64,000 nt of DNA from Streptomyces triculaminicus (GCF_017349075.1 NZ_JAFMOF010000001.1:1798001-1862000); one strand, 5' to 3'; positions 33,518 through 44,053 are shown, numbered from the stretch's first letter. A program made the numbers and translations. Notes: a model not told the origin generated them from the sequence alone.

Positions 33518-33595
33518 TTCACTTGGTGATCTTGACGGGTCTCGGACACATCGAACCGGTCAAGGCAGTGTCCTAATCTCCGGTCACTCGGTTAG

Positions 33596-35207
33596 ATGAG
33601 TGTGGACACCAGAACACCCCGCACACCTACGGGGGGAAGCTCTTCCGGGTACGACGACCAGCCCGCGCTGAGTACGGTGAAGGTCCCCTCGGACCCGGCG
33701 CAGGTCATCGTCAACCACCTGAGCTTCCGGGTGCAGCTCGCCCGGCCCCCACGCACCTCCCGGCACTACGCCGGCGGAGCGGACACGGCCCAGCTGCCCA
33801 CGGTCAAGAGCGCGGCCAAGCGCCGCGCCCCTCTGGTGTGGAGCGGGCGGACCGGCCCCGACGACTCGGCCTCCACCCAACTCCTCCAGGCCGTCAGGGA
33901 CAACGGCACCGCCGTACCCCTGCACACGGCCAGCGGAGGCGGGGACGCCGGCGCCACCCAGGTCCTGCCCCGCATCGCCGTCGACGACGGCCCACCCACC
34001 ACCGTCATCGCCCCCGCGGCCCCGCCGAGGACGCCCACCCCGGCGACAGGCTCCTCCAAGGCGTCCGCCCCGCCCGCGGCGCGTACGACGACGACCCCGA
34101 CGACCCCGAGTACGACGCCTACGACGACCACGACCTCGAGGACGACGAGGACGACACCGCGGACCGCCGCGGCGACTCCGTCCGCCACGCCTACTACCCC
34201 GGCCGCCGGATGAACCTCGGCGTCGTCCTCCTCCCGCCCCGCATCTTCCTCGGCCTGATCTCCATCTACGCCGGCATGGGCAAGCTCTGCGACCCCGTCT
34301 ACTTCGACGGCGGCAAACGCGGCTCCATGGTCGCCTGGCTCACCCAGCTCCACCCCTGGTCCGCCGCCGCACCGCTGCGCGACCTCGCCCTCGCCCACCC
34401 CGTCGGCGCCGGACTCACCGTCGCCTTCCTCCAGGTCGTCGTCGGCATCCTCACCATCTTCGGCCTCTGGCAGAGACTCGCCGCCTCCATCGGCGCCCTG
34501 CTCTCCGCCGTCCTCATCGTCACCGTCAGCTGGCACAGCGTCCCCGTCTACGAAGCCCCCGACTTCATCTACCTCGCCGCCTGGAGCCCCCTGGTCATCG
34601 CCGGCGCCCCCTTCTACAGCGTCGACGGCCGACTCGCCGGCGAAGCCTGGCGACGCCTCGGCCCCCGCGCCGAACTGTGGGCCCTGCGCCGCCGCGTCCT
34701 GCGCCGCGGAACGGTCATGGCGACCGTCCTCATCGGCCTCTCCCTCATCACCGGCTCCATGCTCGGCGGCGCCGTCCGCTCCTCCCGGGTCGCCCAGGCC
34801 CCCGGAATCCCCACCCCGCCCGCCAACAGCCTCCCCGGCTCCCCGCTCCCGCAGCGGCCCTCCTCCTCCACCCCCGCGGTTCCCACGGCCCCGCCGTCGC
34901 GGGCACCCCCAAGCCCAGCGCCTCCACCCACAAGGCACCCATCCCCGGCGCCACCCCTCCGCACCCGCCGGCACCGCCCGTACCCCCGCCGGCACCGTCG
35001 GCACGGGACAGTCCAGCAGCGGCACGGGCAGCGTCCGCCCCGCCCCCCAGACCCCCGCCAGGCGCCCGCGGCCCCGCCGCACAGCTCCTCGGGCTCGTCG
35101 ACGGGCAGCTCCACGGGCGGCGGCACCGGCGGCGGCTCGGGCGGCTCGTCCGGGGCTCCTCGGGCGGCTCCTCGGGCGGCGGCGCCCTCGGCGGCCTCCT
35201 GGGGTAG
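33596..35207 (+). pseudogene. DoxX-family membrane protein with multiple apparent frameshifts
   Basis: No single frame encodes the whole protein. The N-terminus (MSVDTRTPRTPTGGSS...VPSDPAQVIVNH) reads in the frame of 33596 up to ~34050; from ~34085 the next frame gives GAYDDDPDDPEYDAYDDHD...GDSVRHAYYPGRR and the DoxX core MNLGVVLLPPRIFLGLISIYAGMGKLCDPVYF with four membrane helices to ~34870. The Ser/Thr/Pro tail then changes frame about four more times, ending GGALGGLLG at 35207. Every change is equivalent to one missing base at a G/C homopolymer. Systematic sequencing or assembly errors are more likely than real decay, because amino-acid sense continues across each break. Confidence 0.75.
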
Positions 35208-35231
35208 AGCCGGCCACCTCTCCCCCGCAAC

Positions 35232-35280
35232 GAACGGGGCGGGTGGGCTGCGATACCACCGCAGCCCACCCGCCCCGTTC
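35232..35280. terminator. terminator between convergent doxX and nucleotidyltransferase genes
   Basis: A perfect 21-bp stem: GAACGGGGCGGGTGGGCTGC and one more base (35232-35252) pair with 35260-35280. It serves the doxX and nucleotidyltransferase genes, which face each other. Confidence 0.85.
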
Positions 35281-35293
35281 TCTCGTCCCCGCT

Positions 35294-36016
35294 CTACCGC
35301 CCCAGCTCCCGGGCGGCCTCCATCAGGTCCTTGGCCGTGTCGATGGCCCGCCAGTACGCCCCCTGAGGCAGCGGGAAGCCCGCCAGCCGCCGCTCCCGCG
35401 CCAGCCGCGGAAACGTCGTCCGCTCATGGTCCCCGCGCTCCGGCAGCAGATCCGTGAACCCCGGCGAGAACACATAGACGCCCGCGTTGATCAGATACGG
35501 CGAAGGCGGCGACTCGATGAAGTCCAGCACATGCCCGAACTCGTCCGTCTCCACGGCACCCCAGGGGATCCGCGGCCGGGCCAGCGCCAGCGTCGCCGTG
35601 GCGTCGCGCTCATGATGGAACGCGGCCATCTCGCGCAGCGAGAACCGCGTCCAGATGTCACCGTTCGTCGCGTACCAGGGCTCGTCCGGGCGCGGCAGCG
35701 ACGCGGCGGCGTGCCGCAGACCGCCACCACGGCCGAGCGGCTCCTTCTCGACCACCGTGGTCACCCGCAGCGGCAGATCGGCCGACACGAGCCACTCCTG
35801 CAGCACCTCGGCCAAATGGCCGCACGAGACCACGGCGTCCGTGACGCCCTCGGCGGCCAGCCAGGCAAGCTGATGGCCGATGATCGGGACCCCCGTACCG
35901 GGGATCTCGACCATCGGCTTGGGACGGTCGTCGGTGTACGGGCGCAGCCGCGACCCCTGGCCACCGGCCAGGATCACGGCTTGCGCGGGGTACGGAGAGG
36001 GCTGGGTGCCGGTCAT
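35294..36016 (-). CDS. nucleotidyltransferase (sugar-1-phosphate nucleotidylyltransferase type)
   Basis: 240 residues from ATG at 36016 (GCGGAGC upstream). The GT-A-like nucleotide loop is AVILAGGQGSRLRPYTDDRPKPMVEIPG with the catalytic RPKPM; later conserved parts are VVEKEPLGRGGGLRHAAASL, YATNGDIWTRF (metal-binding Asp) and INAGVYVFSPGF. It transfers NMP to a sugar phosphate, probably mannose- or glucose-1-phosphate, for activated sugar supply. The protein is short, without the C-terminal left-handed beta-helix of GlmU/GlgC. Sugar specificity cannot be read from sequence. Confidence 0.88.
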   Translation of the reverse strand: MTGTQPSPYPAQAVILAGGQGSRLRPYTDDRPKPMVEIPGTGVPIIGHQLAWLAAEGVTDAVVSCGHLAEVLQEWLVSADLPLRVTTVVEKEPLGRGGGLRHAAASLPRPDEPWYATNGDIWTRFSLREMAAFHHERDATATLALARPRIPWGAVETDEFGHVLDFIESPPSPYLINAGVYVFSPGFTDLLPERGDHERTTFPRLARERRLAGFPLPQGAYWRAIDTAKDLMEAARELGR

Positions 36017-36069
36017 GCTCCGCACGATATGCCGTGCCGCGAGCGGAGGTGCGGCCGGTGGGCGCCCCG

Positions 36070-36486
36070 TCAGTGACCCTGGGCGACACCCGTGGCGAAG
36101 GACGTGTCGCAGACCGGGCGGGAGTAAGCGTTGGCCACCTTGGCCGAACGGTACTTACGGACCGCGGCCTGACCCAGCGCCTTCGCGATGTCCATGCAGT
36201 GACGGGCCAGCGAGGGGCGGCCGTTGGTCGCCTCCTGCAGATGCGTCAGCGCGACGCCGGGGTTCTTCTCCTGGAGCTCGCTCAGCAGCCGGTCGCGCAG
36301 CACCTCGTGCGGCGCGCGCGCCGTGGCGACGGTCGAGGCGTTGTCGGAGGACGCGGTGAGCACCTGCGACTCGGCGTTCGGCGCCGCCCAGGGGACGCGC
36401 GTCACCGCGAGAGTCCCCGAGAGCACAAGAACGACCGGGAGGACGAGAGCGAGAGTTCTGCCGATGCGGCGGGCGGCCTGGTTCAT
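36070..36486 (-). CDS. exported hypothetical protein
   Basis: 138 residues. A signal peptide or signal anchor is visible (RRIGRTLALVLPVVLVLSGTLAV). The mature part is small and helical, with PHEVLRDRLLSELQEKNPGVALTHLQEATNGRPSLARHCMDIAKALGQAAV and two Cys (RHCMDIA, RPVCDTSF) that could form a disulfide outside the cell. No family recognised. It is co-directional with the nucleotidyltransferase, 50 bp upstream of it, but no functional link is evident. Confidence 0.7.
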   Translation of the reverse strand: MNQAARRIGRTLALVLPVVLVLSGTLAVTRVPWAAPNAESQVLTASSDNASTVATARAPHEVLRDRLLSELQEKNPGVALTHLQEATNGRPSLARHCMDIAKALGQAAVRKYRSAKVANAYSRPVCDTSFATGVAQGH

Positions 36487-36698
36487 GCCGCAGATGGTAG
36501 CGAGGCGTAATGTCGCGGCGACATTTAGTCACCCGGTCGAGTGATGCCGCCGCGCCCGTATGCAGGTGCCGGGTTGACGCACGGAAGTCGAAATGAGGGG
36601 TCTGCCGGGGTATTTACCGCCCGAGCGGAAACCCCCGCGACAACACCGCCCCACTCACCTCCGACCCCCGTGCGCCGGCCGCCCGGACCGCCCCGGGA

Positions 36699-37823
<1,125 letters not shown>

Positions 37824-37875
37824 GGTGATGAGTCCCTTCACCGGCAGGAACGTGCCGGACGATCCGAGTAGAGGG

Positions 37876-37891
37876 AGTGGTCCAGTCCATT
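37876..37891. promoter_or_regulatory. DasR-like dre site upstream of msiK
   Basis: AGTGGTCCAGTCCATT matches the DasR-responsive element consensus (A[G/C]TGGTCTAGACCA[G/C]T) at 13 of 16 positions. DasR represses chitin/GlcNAc uptake genes in Streptomyces; control of the shared ATPase msiK by DasR would fit. Its position 53-68 bp before the start codon suits promoter repression. Confidence 0.5.
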
Positions 37892-37984
37892 TGGGCTGGG
37901 GTGCTGGTGACGGTACCCGCGCGAAGGGCGGTTGTCAGCAGGTGGCGGGTCACGATGTGGGGGGGGAGAGAGGCAGAGCACCTA

Positions 37985-38177
37985 TCTTTTGACCATGCCC
38001 TCACTGGCTTGGGCTTCCTGCTTCCTTCACCCGCCATGGGTGCTTTCCGCCCGCAGCCAGCAACGAGCGGAATTCTCCGCTCGCGGCGGCATCCTTGAAG
38101 AATGCCCCGGCTGGTCTTGCGCAGGCTCCACAGGCGTTACGGCCGACGGCCCGTCGGTCCGGTGTGGCGTGTCTATC
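37985..38177 (-). ncRNA. candidate omega RNA / right end of the tnpB element
   Basis: TnpB guide RNAs derive from the 3' part of tnpB and the adjoining element end. Downstream of the stop (lower coordinates) the minus strand shows a perfect hairpin, CGAGCGGA-GAAT-TCCGCTCG (38066-38085), and then GAAGCAGGAAGCCC...GAGGGC, similar in feel to the right ends of Streptomyces IS200/IS605 elements. The exact 3' boundary near 37985-38000 is a guess from that resemblance. Confidence 0.35.
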
Positions 38178-39575
38178 TCAAACTGCTTGCCCGTACGTGG
38201 CGAGGTCGACGGCCCTGATCAGGGGCGGTGCCACCCGCTCGCCCGGATCAGCGCCCACCACCAGGCGATACAGACGCAGCCCCTCCTCCCGGAGATTCAC
38301 CGCCGCGTTCCCGTCCCGGTCGTGAGTCGCACCGCATGACGCACAGGTCCAGACGCGTACCGACAAATCGGTTGGGCCTTCCACGGATTGGCAACGAGAA
38401 CAAATCCTCGTGGACGGATAACGCGGGTCGACGACGACCAGCGTCCGGCCGTACCACTCGGCCTTGTAGGCGAGCCGGCGCAGCAACGCACCCCAGCCCG
38501 CATCCGTGATCCCCTCATTGAGCCTGGCCCGCAGCCGCTTGTCCATGCCGGACCGACGACGCTTCAACCCCTCGATGTCCAAACCCTCCACCACGAGCAC
38601 TTGGTTCTCGCGCACGAGGCGGGTGGTGAGCTGATCGAGCAGATCTCTGCGTACGTCACTGATACGGGCATACAGGCGGGCGATGGCCAGCCGTGCCTTC
38701 TCGCGGTTTCTGGACCCCCTCCGCTTGCGATGCAACTGCCGCTGCAGCCGCGCCAGCCGGGCGCGGTAGCGCCGCAGCAGACGTGGATGGTCGACCTTGC
38801 TGCCGTCGTCCAGCGTCACCAGCGACGTGATCCCCACATCCAGACCGACGGCCTTACCGACGACAGGGGAGAGCCGGGAGACGCTCTCCTCGACGAGAAC
38901 CGACAGGAAGTACCTCCCCGCCCTGTCCCGCGTCACCGTGACCTTCACCGGATGCGCCCCCGGCGGCAGCGCACGCGACCACCGCACATCCAACGGCTCG
39001 GACTGCTTGGCCAGCGTCACGAGCCCCGTCCCGGGCCGCTCCGGGTCCTCCAGCCAACGGAATCCCGTCCGCACATACGTAGCCGAATCCCTCGACCGGC
39101 CCTTCTTCTTCCCCCGCGGATACCGGGCCGCCTCCCGGAAGAACCGCTTGAACGCACCGTCCAGATGCCGCAACGACTGCTGCAACACCGTCGACGACAC
39201 CTCCCGCAACCACGACGTCTCCTCGGCCCGCCGCCACCCCGTCAACGCCCGGCACGTCTCCGCATAACCGATCGACACACGATGCCGCTCCCAACCCTCC
39301 CGACGAAGGTCCAAACCCCGGTTGTAGACCCACCGACAGGCACCGAAGGTCCTCACCAACTGATCCGCCTGACCAGGGCTCGGATGGAAACGGAAACGAT
39401 AGGTACGCTCCCGCGTGCCCGCCGCCTTCGTACGCCCCTTCACGGGCACAGCGGCCCGCTTCTCGTGCTTGCTGCGCCCGGGTATCCCGAGGTCTTCACG
39501 CTTGATGCGCCGCGCCTCGTCGCCGGTGACCCTGGCCGGCCGGTCGGCGGGCGACCCCTCCTGCCCTGCCATCAA
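38178..39575 (-). CDS. tnpB: TnpB, RNA-guided endonuclease of an IS200/IS605-type element
   Basis: 465 residues from 39575, though a start near residue 46 (VKGRTKAAG) would also fit. The N-terminal wedge/REC region RTYRFRFHPSPGQADQLVRTFGACRWVYNRGLDL is followed by a RuvC nuclease domain with D246 (VGLDVGITS), E330 (LVVEGLDIEGL) and D421 (HDRDGNAAVNL), plus the zinc finger C392, C395, C411, C414. All catalytic residues are present. No tnpA transposase is nearby, so it is a solitary tnpB. It lies between msiK and tRNA-Thr. Whether it is an active nuclease depends on a matching guide RNA downstream. Confidence 0.93.
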   Translation of the reverse strand: MMAGQEGSPADRPARVTGDEARRIKREDLGIPGRSKHEKRAAVPVKGRTKAAGTRERTYRFRFHPSPGQADQLVRTFGACRWVYNRGLDLRREGWERHRVSIGYAETCRALTGWRRAEETSWLREVSSTVLQQSLRHLDGAFKRFFREAARYPRGKKKGRSRDSATYVRTGFRWLEDPERPGTGLVTLAKQSEPLDVRWSRALPPGAHPVKVTVTRDRAGRYFLSVLVEESVSRLSPVVGKAVGLDVGITSLVTLDDGSKVDHPRLLRRYRARLARLQRQLHRKRRGSRNREKARLAIARLYARISDVRRDLLDQLTTRLVRENQVLVVEGLDIEGLKRRRSGMDKRLRARLNEGITDAGWGALLRRLAYKAEWYGRTLVVVDPRYPSTRICSRCQSVEGPTDLSVRVWTCASCGATHDRDGNAAVNLREEGLRLYRLVVGADPGERVAPPLIRAVDLATYGQAV

Positions 39576-39788
39576 CCCCTCCCATGTGCTGACGATCGGA
39601 CCAGCGCATCAGTGTCAACGGCGAAGAGCTGATAAAGACACGGATGAAGGGCTAAGTCATTTTCTCGGCATAAATAGGGCAGTACATTCCGGGGCCGGGT
39701 GCGGTGGCCGCTCGCCTGCTTTGTGGATGGTGGAACTGGGCCCTGTGTAGAGTGGTCTCGCCTATACGGGCATCAGTCCGTAGGCGCT

Positions 39789-39862
39789 GCCGCCTTAGCT
39801 CAGTTGGCTAGAGCAACGGCTTTGTAACCCGTAGGTCGTCGGTTCGATTCCGACAGGCGGCT
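39789..39862 (+). tRNA. tRNA-Thr (anticodon TGT)
   Basis: A 74-nt cloverleaf: acceptor GCCGCCT/AGGCGGC with discriminator T, D-arm AGCTCAGTTGGCTAGAGC, anticodon loop TTTGTAA, T-arm GTCGGTTCGATTCCGAC. The anticodon TGT reads ACA. The anticodon stem has four pairs and a C-C mismatch at the base next to the loop (positions 31-39), which is slightly unusual. CCA is not encoded. A T-run terminator follows. Confidence 0.95.
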
Positions 39863-39885
39863 CGGTAAAAGCGCAGCTCAGCGCA

Positions 39886-39930
39886 CGTAACGGCCCTCCG
39901 GGAGCGATCCCGGAGGGCCGTTACGTTTTT
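39886..39930 (+). terminator. rho-independent terminator with T-run after tRNA-Thr
   Basis: An 18-bp perfect stem: CGTAACGGCCCTCCGGGA (39886-39903), GCGA loop, complement at 39908-39925, then TTTTT. This is one of the few hairpins here with a true T-run, oriented for the tRNA transcript. Confidence 0.92.
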
Positions 39931-39953
39931 GCTCTGGCGAACAGGTCATACGG

Positions 39954-42128
39954 CTATCGCCGCGCCTCCTCGCCCTCCTTGCTCCACGTCACCGTGTCCG
40001 CGCCCTGCGGGTCCGCCGCCACGGCCGGCTGCCGGGGGGCGTCCTGGTGGCCCGGCCACCAGGCCTTGTGGCCCAGGAGCGAGGTGACCGTGGGGACGAG
40101 CAGCATCGCCATGACGAAGGCGGTGAGCAGGATGCCGAAGGCCACGGCGAAGCCCATCTGCTGGAGCATGGAGTTGTCGGCCAGCATCAGGACGCCGAAG
40201 GTGCCGGCGAGGATGATCGCGGCGGAGGCGATCGTGGGGGCCGACTGGGCGACGGCGGTGCGGATGGCCTCGCGGGGCGGGATGCCGCGGCGGACCTCTT
40301 CGCGGAGGCGGGCGACCATGAGGATGTTGTAGTCGGTGCCGATGGCGACGACGAAGAGGTAGACGATGACCGGCAGCATGAACAGCAGGCCGCTCTCGCC
40401 CTTGTAGTCCTGGAAGAGCCAGACGGTGGAGCCGAGGGTGGCGCCGAAGCCGAGGGCCACGGCGATCATCAGGTAGAGGGGCGCGACGAGGCTGCGCAGC
40501 AGCAGGCCCAGGATGATCATGATGGCGAGTCCGGCGACGGGGAAGACGACGCGGTAGTCGTGGGCGACGGCGTCCTTGACGTCGGACAGGACGGCGGAGG
40601 TGCCGCCGACGAGGGCTTCGGTGCCGGCCGGTGCGGCCTTGTGGGCGTTGTCGCGCAGGGGGCCGCCGGCGAGGGCGATGGCCTTGTCGGCGGTGGGGCC
40701 GTATTTGAGGACGACGCTGTACTGGGCGACGGAGCCGTCGGGGTTGGTGACGGCGGGCGCGGCCTTGCCGACGCCGTCGACGGCCTCCAGACGGGCGCGG
40801 TAGGTCTCGAGAGCGGCCTTGTCGAGGCGGGAGCCGTCCTTGGACTTGAGGTAGACCATCGCCGGGTCGGACTGGCCGGCGGAGAAGCCGCGCTGCATGT
40901 CCTTCATGGCCTGGACGGATTCCAGCTTCTGCGGCATCTGGCTGGAGGTGTCGAATTCGGCCCGGAAGCTGAAGGTGCCGACGGCGAGGACGGCGAGTAC
41001 GGCGGTGGACAGGACCGCGACCAGGGCGGGGCGTCGGGCGACGACGCCGCCGACGGCGTTGGCGAAGCGGTTCCTGGGGGCCTTCTTCCAGGCCTTGGAG
41101 GGCCAGAAGGCCTTGGTGCCGAGGAGGGAGAAGACGGCGGGTACGAGCGTGAGCGCGGCGACGAGTGTGACGGCGACGGAGATGGCCAGCGAGGGGCCCA
41201 TGGCGCGCATCATGCCCATGGTGGACAGGAGGAGGGCGAGGAAGGCGACGATGACGGCGCCGGCGGCGGAGGCGATGGTTTCGCCGACCTTGGCGACGGC
41301 GTCGACGAGGGCCTGCTTGGGTTCCTGGCCGTTGCGCAGGTGTTCGCGGTAGCGGAAGAGGAGGAAGAGGATGTAGTCGGTGCCGACGCCGAAGAGGACG
41401 ACGATGAGGATCGCGGAGATGGAGCTGTCGGCCTTCATTCCGCCGAGGTCGGCGGCGGTGCCGATGAGGCCGAGGGCGACGGAGAAGACGACGCCGATGA
41501 TCAGGACCGGCAGGATCGCGATGAGCGGGCTGCGGAAGATGACGAGCAGCAGGACGACGATGAGGACCAGCGTCGCCATCATGATCATGGCGTCGGTGTC
41601 GCCGGAGGACTCCTGGGAGTCGAGGTTGCTGGCGGCCTGGCCGGTGATGCCCATCTTCAGGTGGGTGTCCTTGAGGAGCGGTTTGGCGTCCTCACGGAGC
41701 TTCTTGACGGAGGCGGGCAGCTTCTCGTCGTAGGAGTTCTTGGTGGTGGCGATGATGTTGGCGAGGGCTATCTCGCCGTTGGGCGAGACGGCCTGGGGGC
41801 CGGTGACGACCTTGCCGATCTTCTCGCGGTGCTTGCTCTCGAGTCCGGCGGCGACCTTGGCGATGTCGCGTTGGTCGTCGGGGGAGAGCTTGCCGCCGTC
41901 GGCGCGTTGGAAGACGGCGATGGCGGCGGGTTGTTCGGTTTGCGGGAAGGCCTCCTGCTGGAGTTTGCCGACGCGTACGGATTCGTAGTGTGAGGGCAGG
42001 AATTCGGTTTCGTCGGTGGTGGACTTCAGTCCCGGTGCCAGCATGGCGAGGGCCACGGCTGCGATGATCCAGCCCGCGATCGTGAGCCAGGGCCGGTGGA
42101 CGGCGAACCGCCCGACTCGTCGGAACAT
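39954..42128 (-). CDS. MMPL/RND-family transporter
   Basis: 724 residues, ATG at 42128 preceded by GAAGGAGCACC. Two repeats of a large extracytoplasmic loop flanked by membrane helices are evident: TM1 (WLTIAGWIIAAVALAMLAP), a ~140-residue loop, five helices containing FGVGTDYILFLLFRYREHLRNG, then the second half with TM7 (PALVAVLSTAVLAVLAVGTF) and FVVAIGTDYNILMVARLREEVRRG. The GTDY Asp-Tyr pairs in TM4 and TM10 are the proton-relay motif of MMPL proteins. In actinobacteria these export lipids or metabolites. The cargo is unknown and no biosynthetic partner is adjacent. Confidence 0.93.
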   Translation of the reverse strand: MFRRVGRFAVHRPWLTIAGWIIAAVALAMLAPGLKSTTDETEFLPSHYESVRVGKLQQEAFPQTEQPAAIAVFQRADGGKLSPDDQRDIAKVAAGLESKHREKIGKVVTGPQAVSPNGEIALANIIATTKNSYDEKLPASVKKLREDAKPLLKDTHLKMGITGQAASNLDSQESSGDTDAMIMMATLVLIVVLLLVIFRSPLIAILPVLIIGVVFSVALGLIGTAADLGGMKADSSISAILIVVLFGVGTDYILFLLFRYREHLRNGQEPKQALVDAVAKVGETIASAAGAVIVAFLALLLSTMGMMRAMGPSLAISVAVTLVAALTLVPAVFSLLGTKAFWPSKAWKKAPRNRFANAVGGVVARRPALVAVLSTAVLAVLAVGTFSFRAEFDTSSQMPQKLESVQAMKDMQRGFSAGQSDPAMVYLKSKDGSRLDKAALETYRARLEAVDGVGKAAPAVTNPDGSVAQYSVVLKYGPTADKAIALAGGPLRDNAHKAAPAGTEALVGGTSAVLSDVKDAVAHDYRVVFPVAGLAIMIILGLLLRSLVAPLYLMIAVALGFGATLGSTVWLFQDYKGESGLLFMLPVIVYLFVVAIGTDYNILMVARLREEVRRGIPPREAIRTAVAQSAPTIASAAIILAGTFGVLMLADNSMLQQMGFAVAFGILLTAFVMAMLLVPTVTSLLGHKAWWPGHQDAPRQPAVAADPQGADTVTWSKEGEEARR

Positions 42129-42367
42129 GGTGCTCCTTCAACTTCGCTGTTTTTCAGGCGTCGGACGCGGGGAGGATGATCGTGCTGGCGTTCGGCACGG
42201 GCATGAACACGCTAGGCATCGGAGTTCCGCGGGCACAACGATTTCCGGGGAGTCAGGGGGAAATCGGTCCTGGGGTGGGGGCCTCTCCGCCCTGGGGAGG
42301 AGGGCCCTCTCACCCGTGGGGTAGAGACCGCCCTGCCGACTGCCCCCGTCGGGATTACTCTGCCCCC

Positions 42368-43471
42368 ATGAGCGATGTGGATTTCTATGCCGCGCGCATG
42401 GACCGTGCCGTCCGGGCGGCGGTGCAGGAGGGGCTGGCGGGTCTGGTCGTCGCGCCGGGCCCCGACCTCGTATGGCTGTGCGGTTATGAGCCGGTGACCA
42501 CCGAGCGCCTGACCGCGCTGCTGCTGCTCCCGGACCGCAAGCCCTGGCTTGTCGTCCCGCACTTGGAGCGGCCGGACGCCGAAAAGGCGCCGGGTGCGGG
42601 TGCGTTGAGGATCGCCGGCTGGGCGGACGGCGAGAATCCGTATGCGGAGATCGTCAAGGCCCTGGATCCGCAGGGTCGTTACGGCGTCTCGGACAACGCC
42701 TGGGCGCTGCATCTGCTGGCGCTGCAGCGTTCGCTTCCCGGTACGGCGTACGCGGCGTTGACGGAGGCGATGCCGATGCTGCGTGCGGTGAAGGACGCGT
42801 ACGAGCTGGAGCGTTTGGCGGCCGCGGGGGCGGCGGCGGACGCCACGTACGAGGCGATCGTCGAACTGCCGTTCGGGGGGCGCCGGGAAAACGAGGTGGC
42901 GGCGGACCTGGCGCGGTTGCTGCGCGAGAACGGGCACAGCCAGGTCGATTTCACGATCGTCGGATCGGGCCCCAACGGCGCCAACCCGCATCACGAGGCG
43001 GGCGACCGGATGATCGAGGAGGGCGACATGGTCGTCCTGGACTTCGGCGGCCTGAAGGACGGCTACGGCTCCGACACGACGCGCACGGTGCACGTGGGCG
43101 AGCCGACGTCGGAGGAGCGCAAGGTGCACGATCTGGTGCGTGAGGCGCAGCAGGCGGCGTTCGAGGCGGTGCGGCCGGGGGTGGCGTGCCAGGAGATCGA
43201 CCGGGTGGCGCGTCAGGTGATCCGTAAGGCGGGGTACGGCGAGTACTTCATCCATCGGACGGGGCATGGGATCGGTGTCACCACGCATGAGCCGCCGTAC
43301 ATGGTGGAGGGCGAGCATTTGCCGTTGGTGCCGGGGATGTGTTTCTCGATCGAGCCGGGGATTTATCTGCCGGGCCGGTTCGGGGTCCGTATCGAGGACA
43401 TTGTCGCCTGTACGGATTCCGGGGCCCGGCGGTTGAACAACACGGCGCGGGAATTGCGGACGGTGTCCTAG
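42368..43471 (+). CDS. M24 family Xaa-Pro aminopeptidase
   Basis: 367 residues from ATG at 42368 (MSDVDFYAARMDRAV). The N-terminal creatinase-like domain (GLAGLVVAPGPDLVWLCGYEPVTTERLTALLL) precedes the pita-bread metallopeptidase domain. All five dinuclear metal ligands are visible: D in VVLDFGG, D in GSDTTRTV, H in HRTGHGIG, E in SIEPGIY and E in GVRIEDIVA. It cleaves N-terminal residues next to proline in the cytosol. The 240 bp upstream have no gene; the frame is open there but reads as promoter sequence. Confidence 0.92.
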   Translation: MSDVDFYAARMDRAVRAAVQEGLAGLVVAPGPDLVWLCGYEPVTTERLTALLLLPDRKPWLVVPHLERPDAEKAPGAGALRIAGWADGENPYAEIVKALDPQGRYGVSDNAWALHLLALQRSLPGTAYAALTEAMPMLRAVKDAYELERLAAAGAAADATYEAIVELPFGGRRENEVAADLARLLRENGHSQVDFTIVGSGPNGANPHHEAGDRMIEEGDMVVLDFGGLKDGYGSDTTRTVHVGEPTSEERKVHDLVREAQQAAFEAVRPGVACQEIDRVARQVIRKAGYGEYFIHRTGHGIGVTTHEPPYMVEGEHLPLVPGMCFSIEPGIYLPGRFGVRIEDIVACTDSGARRLNNTARELRTVS

Positions 43472-43493
43472 TGGGGGGGGACGGTGTCCTGGC

Positions 43494-43994
43494 TCAGAGG
43501 GCTTGGTGCATGACGTGCAGTCCGGTGTACGTGCCGTCGGGCAGGCGGTAGGCGCCGGGGATGGTGCCGATGATGGTGAAGCCGCATGAGCGCCAGAGGG
43601 AGACGGCGCGGGTGTTGGATTCCACGACGGCGTTGAACTGCATGCCGTGGTAGCCCTCGGTGCGTGCCCAGTCCAGGGTGTGTTCGCACAGGGCCCGGCC
43701 GACGCCGCGGCCGGCGTGTTCGGGGGCGACCATGTAGCTGGCGCTGGCGATGTGGGCGCCCGGGCCCATCTGGTTGGGGTTCATCTTGGCGCTGCCGAGG
43801 ACGGTTCCGTCGTCGTCGACGGCTACGACCGTGCGGGCGGGGGCGGTGAGCATCCACATGCCGCGGCCTTGCTCGGAGGTGAGGTCGCGGGGGTAGGTGT
43901 AGGTCTGGCCGGCGGCGGTGATGGTGTGGAAGAAGGGCCAGATGGAGGCCCAGTCGTCCGCGTGTGCGGTTCTGATCAGCATGGGCGTCAGCAT
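43494..43994 (-). CDS. GNAT family N-acetyltransferase
   Basis: 166 residues from ATG at 43994; an ATG four codons later is equally possible. The GNAT core is clear: LIRTAHADDWASIWPFFHTITAAGQTY, the central strand TVLGSAKMNPNQMGPGAHIASASYMVAPEHAGRGVGRALCEHTLDWA with the acetyl-CoA loop HAGRGVGRA, and FNAVVESNTRAVSLWRSCGFTIIG. This subgroup includes phosphinothricin-type and L-amino acid acetyltransferases, but specificity is uncertain. It is convergent with the M24 peptidase gene and may be cotranscribed with the upstream MFS gene. Confidence 0.88.
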   Translation of the reverse strand: MLTPMLIRTAHADDWASIWPFFHTITAAGQTYTYPRDLTSEQGRGMWMLTAPARTVVAVDDDGTVLGSAKMNPNQMGPGAHIASASYMVAPEHAGRGVGRALCEHTLDWARTEGYHGMQFNAVVESNTRAVSLWRSCGFTIIGTIPGAYRLPDGTYTGLHVMHQAL

Positions 43995-44053
43995 GGCCGG
44001 GGGGTGTGGGGGCCGCCACCGGTTTTCCGTCCGGACGGCGTACGGGCGTGCCC

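Noticed and set aside
42176..42367. N-terminal extension of the M24 peptidase
   Set aside because: The 64 extra residues are Gly/Pro/Arg-rich without family similarity, and the ATG at 42368 gives the normal length.
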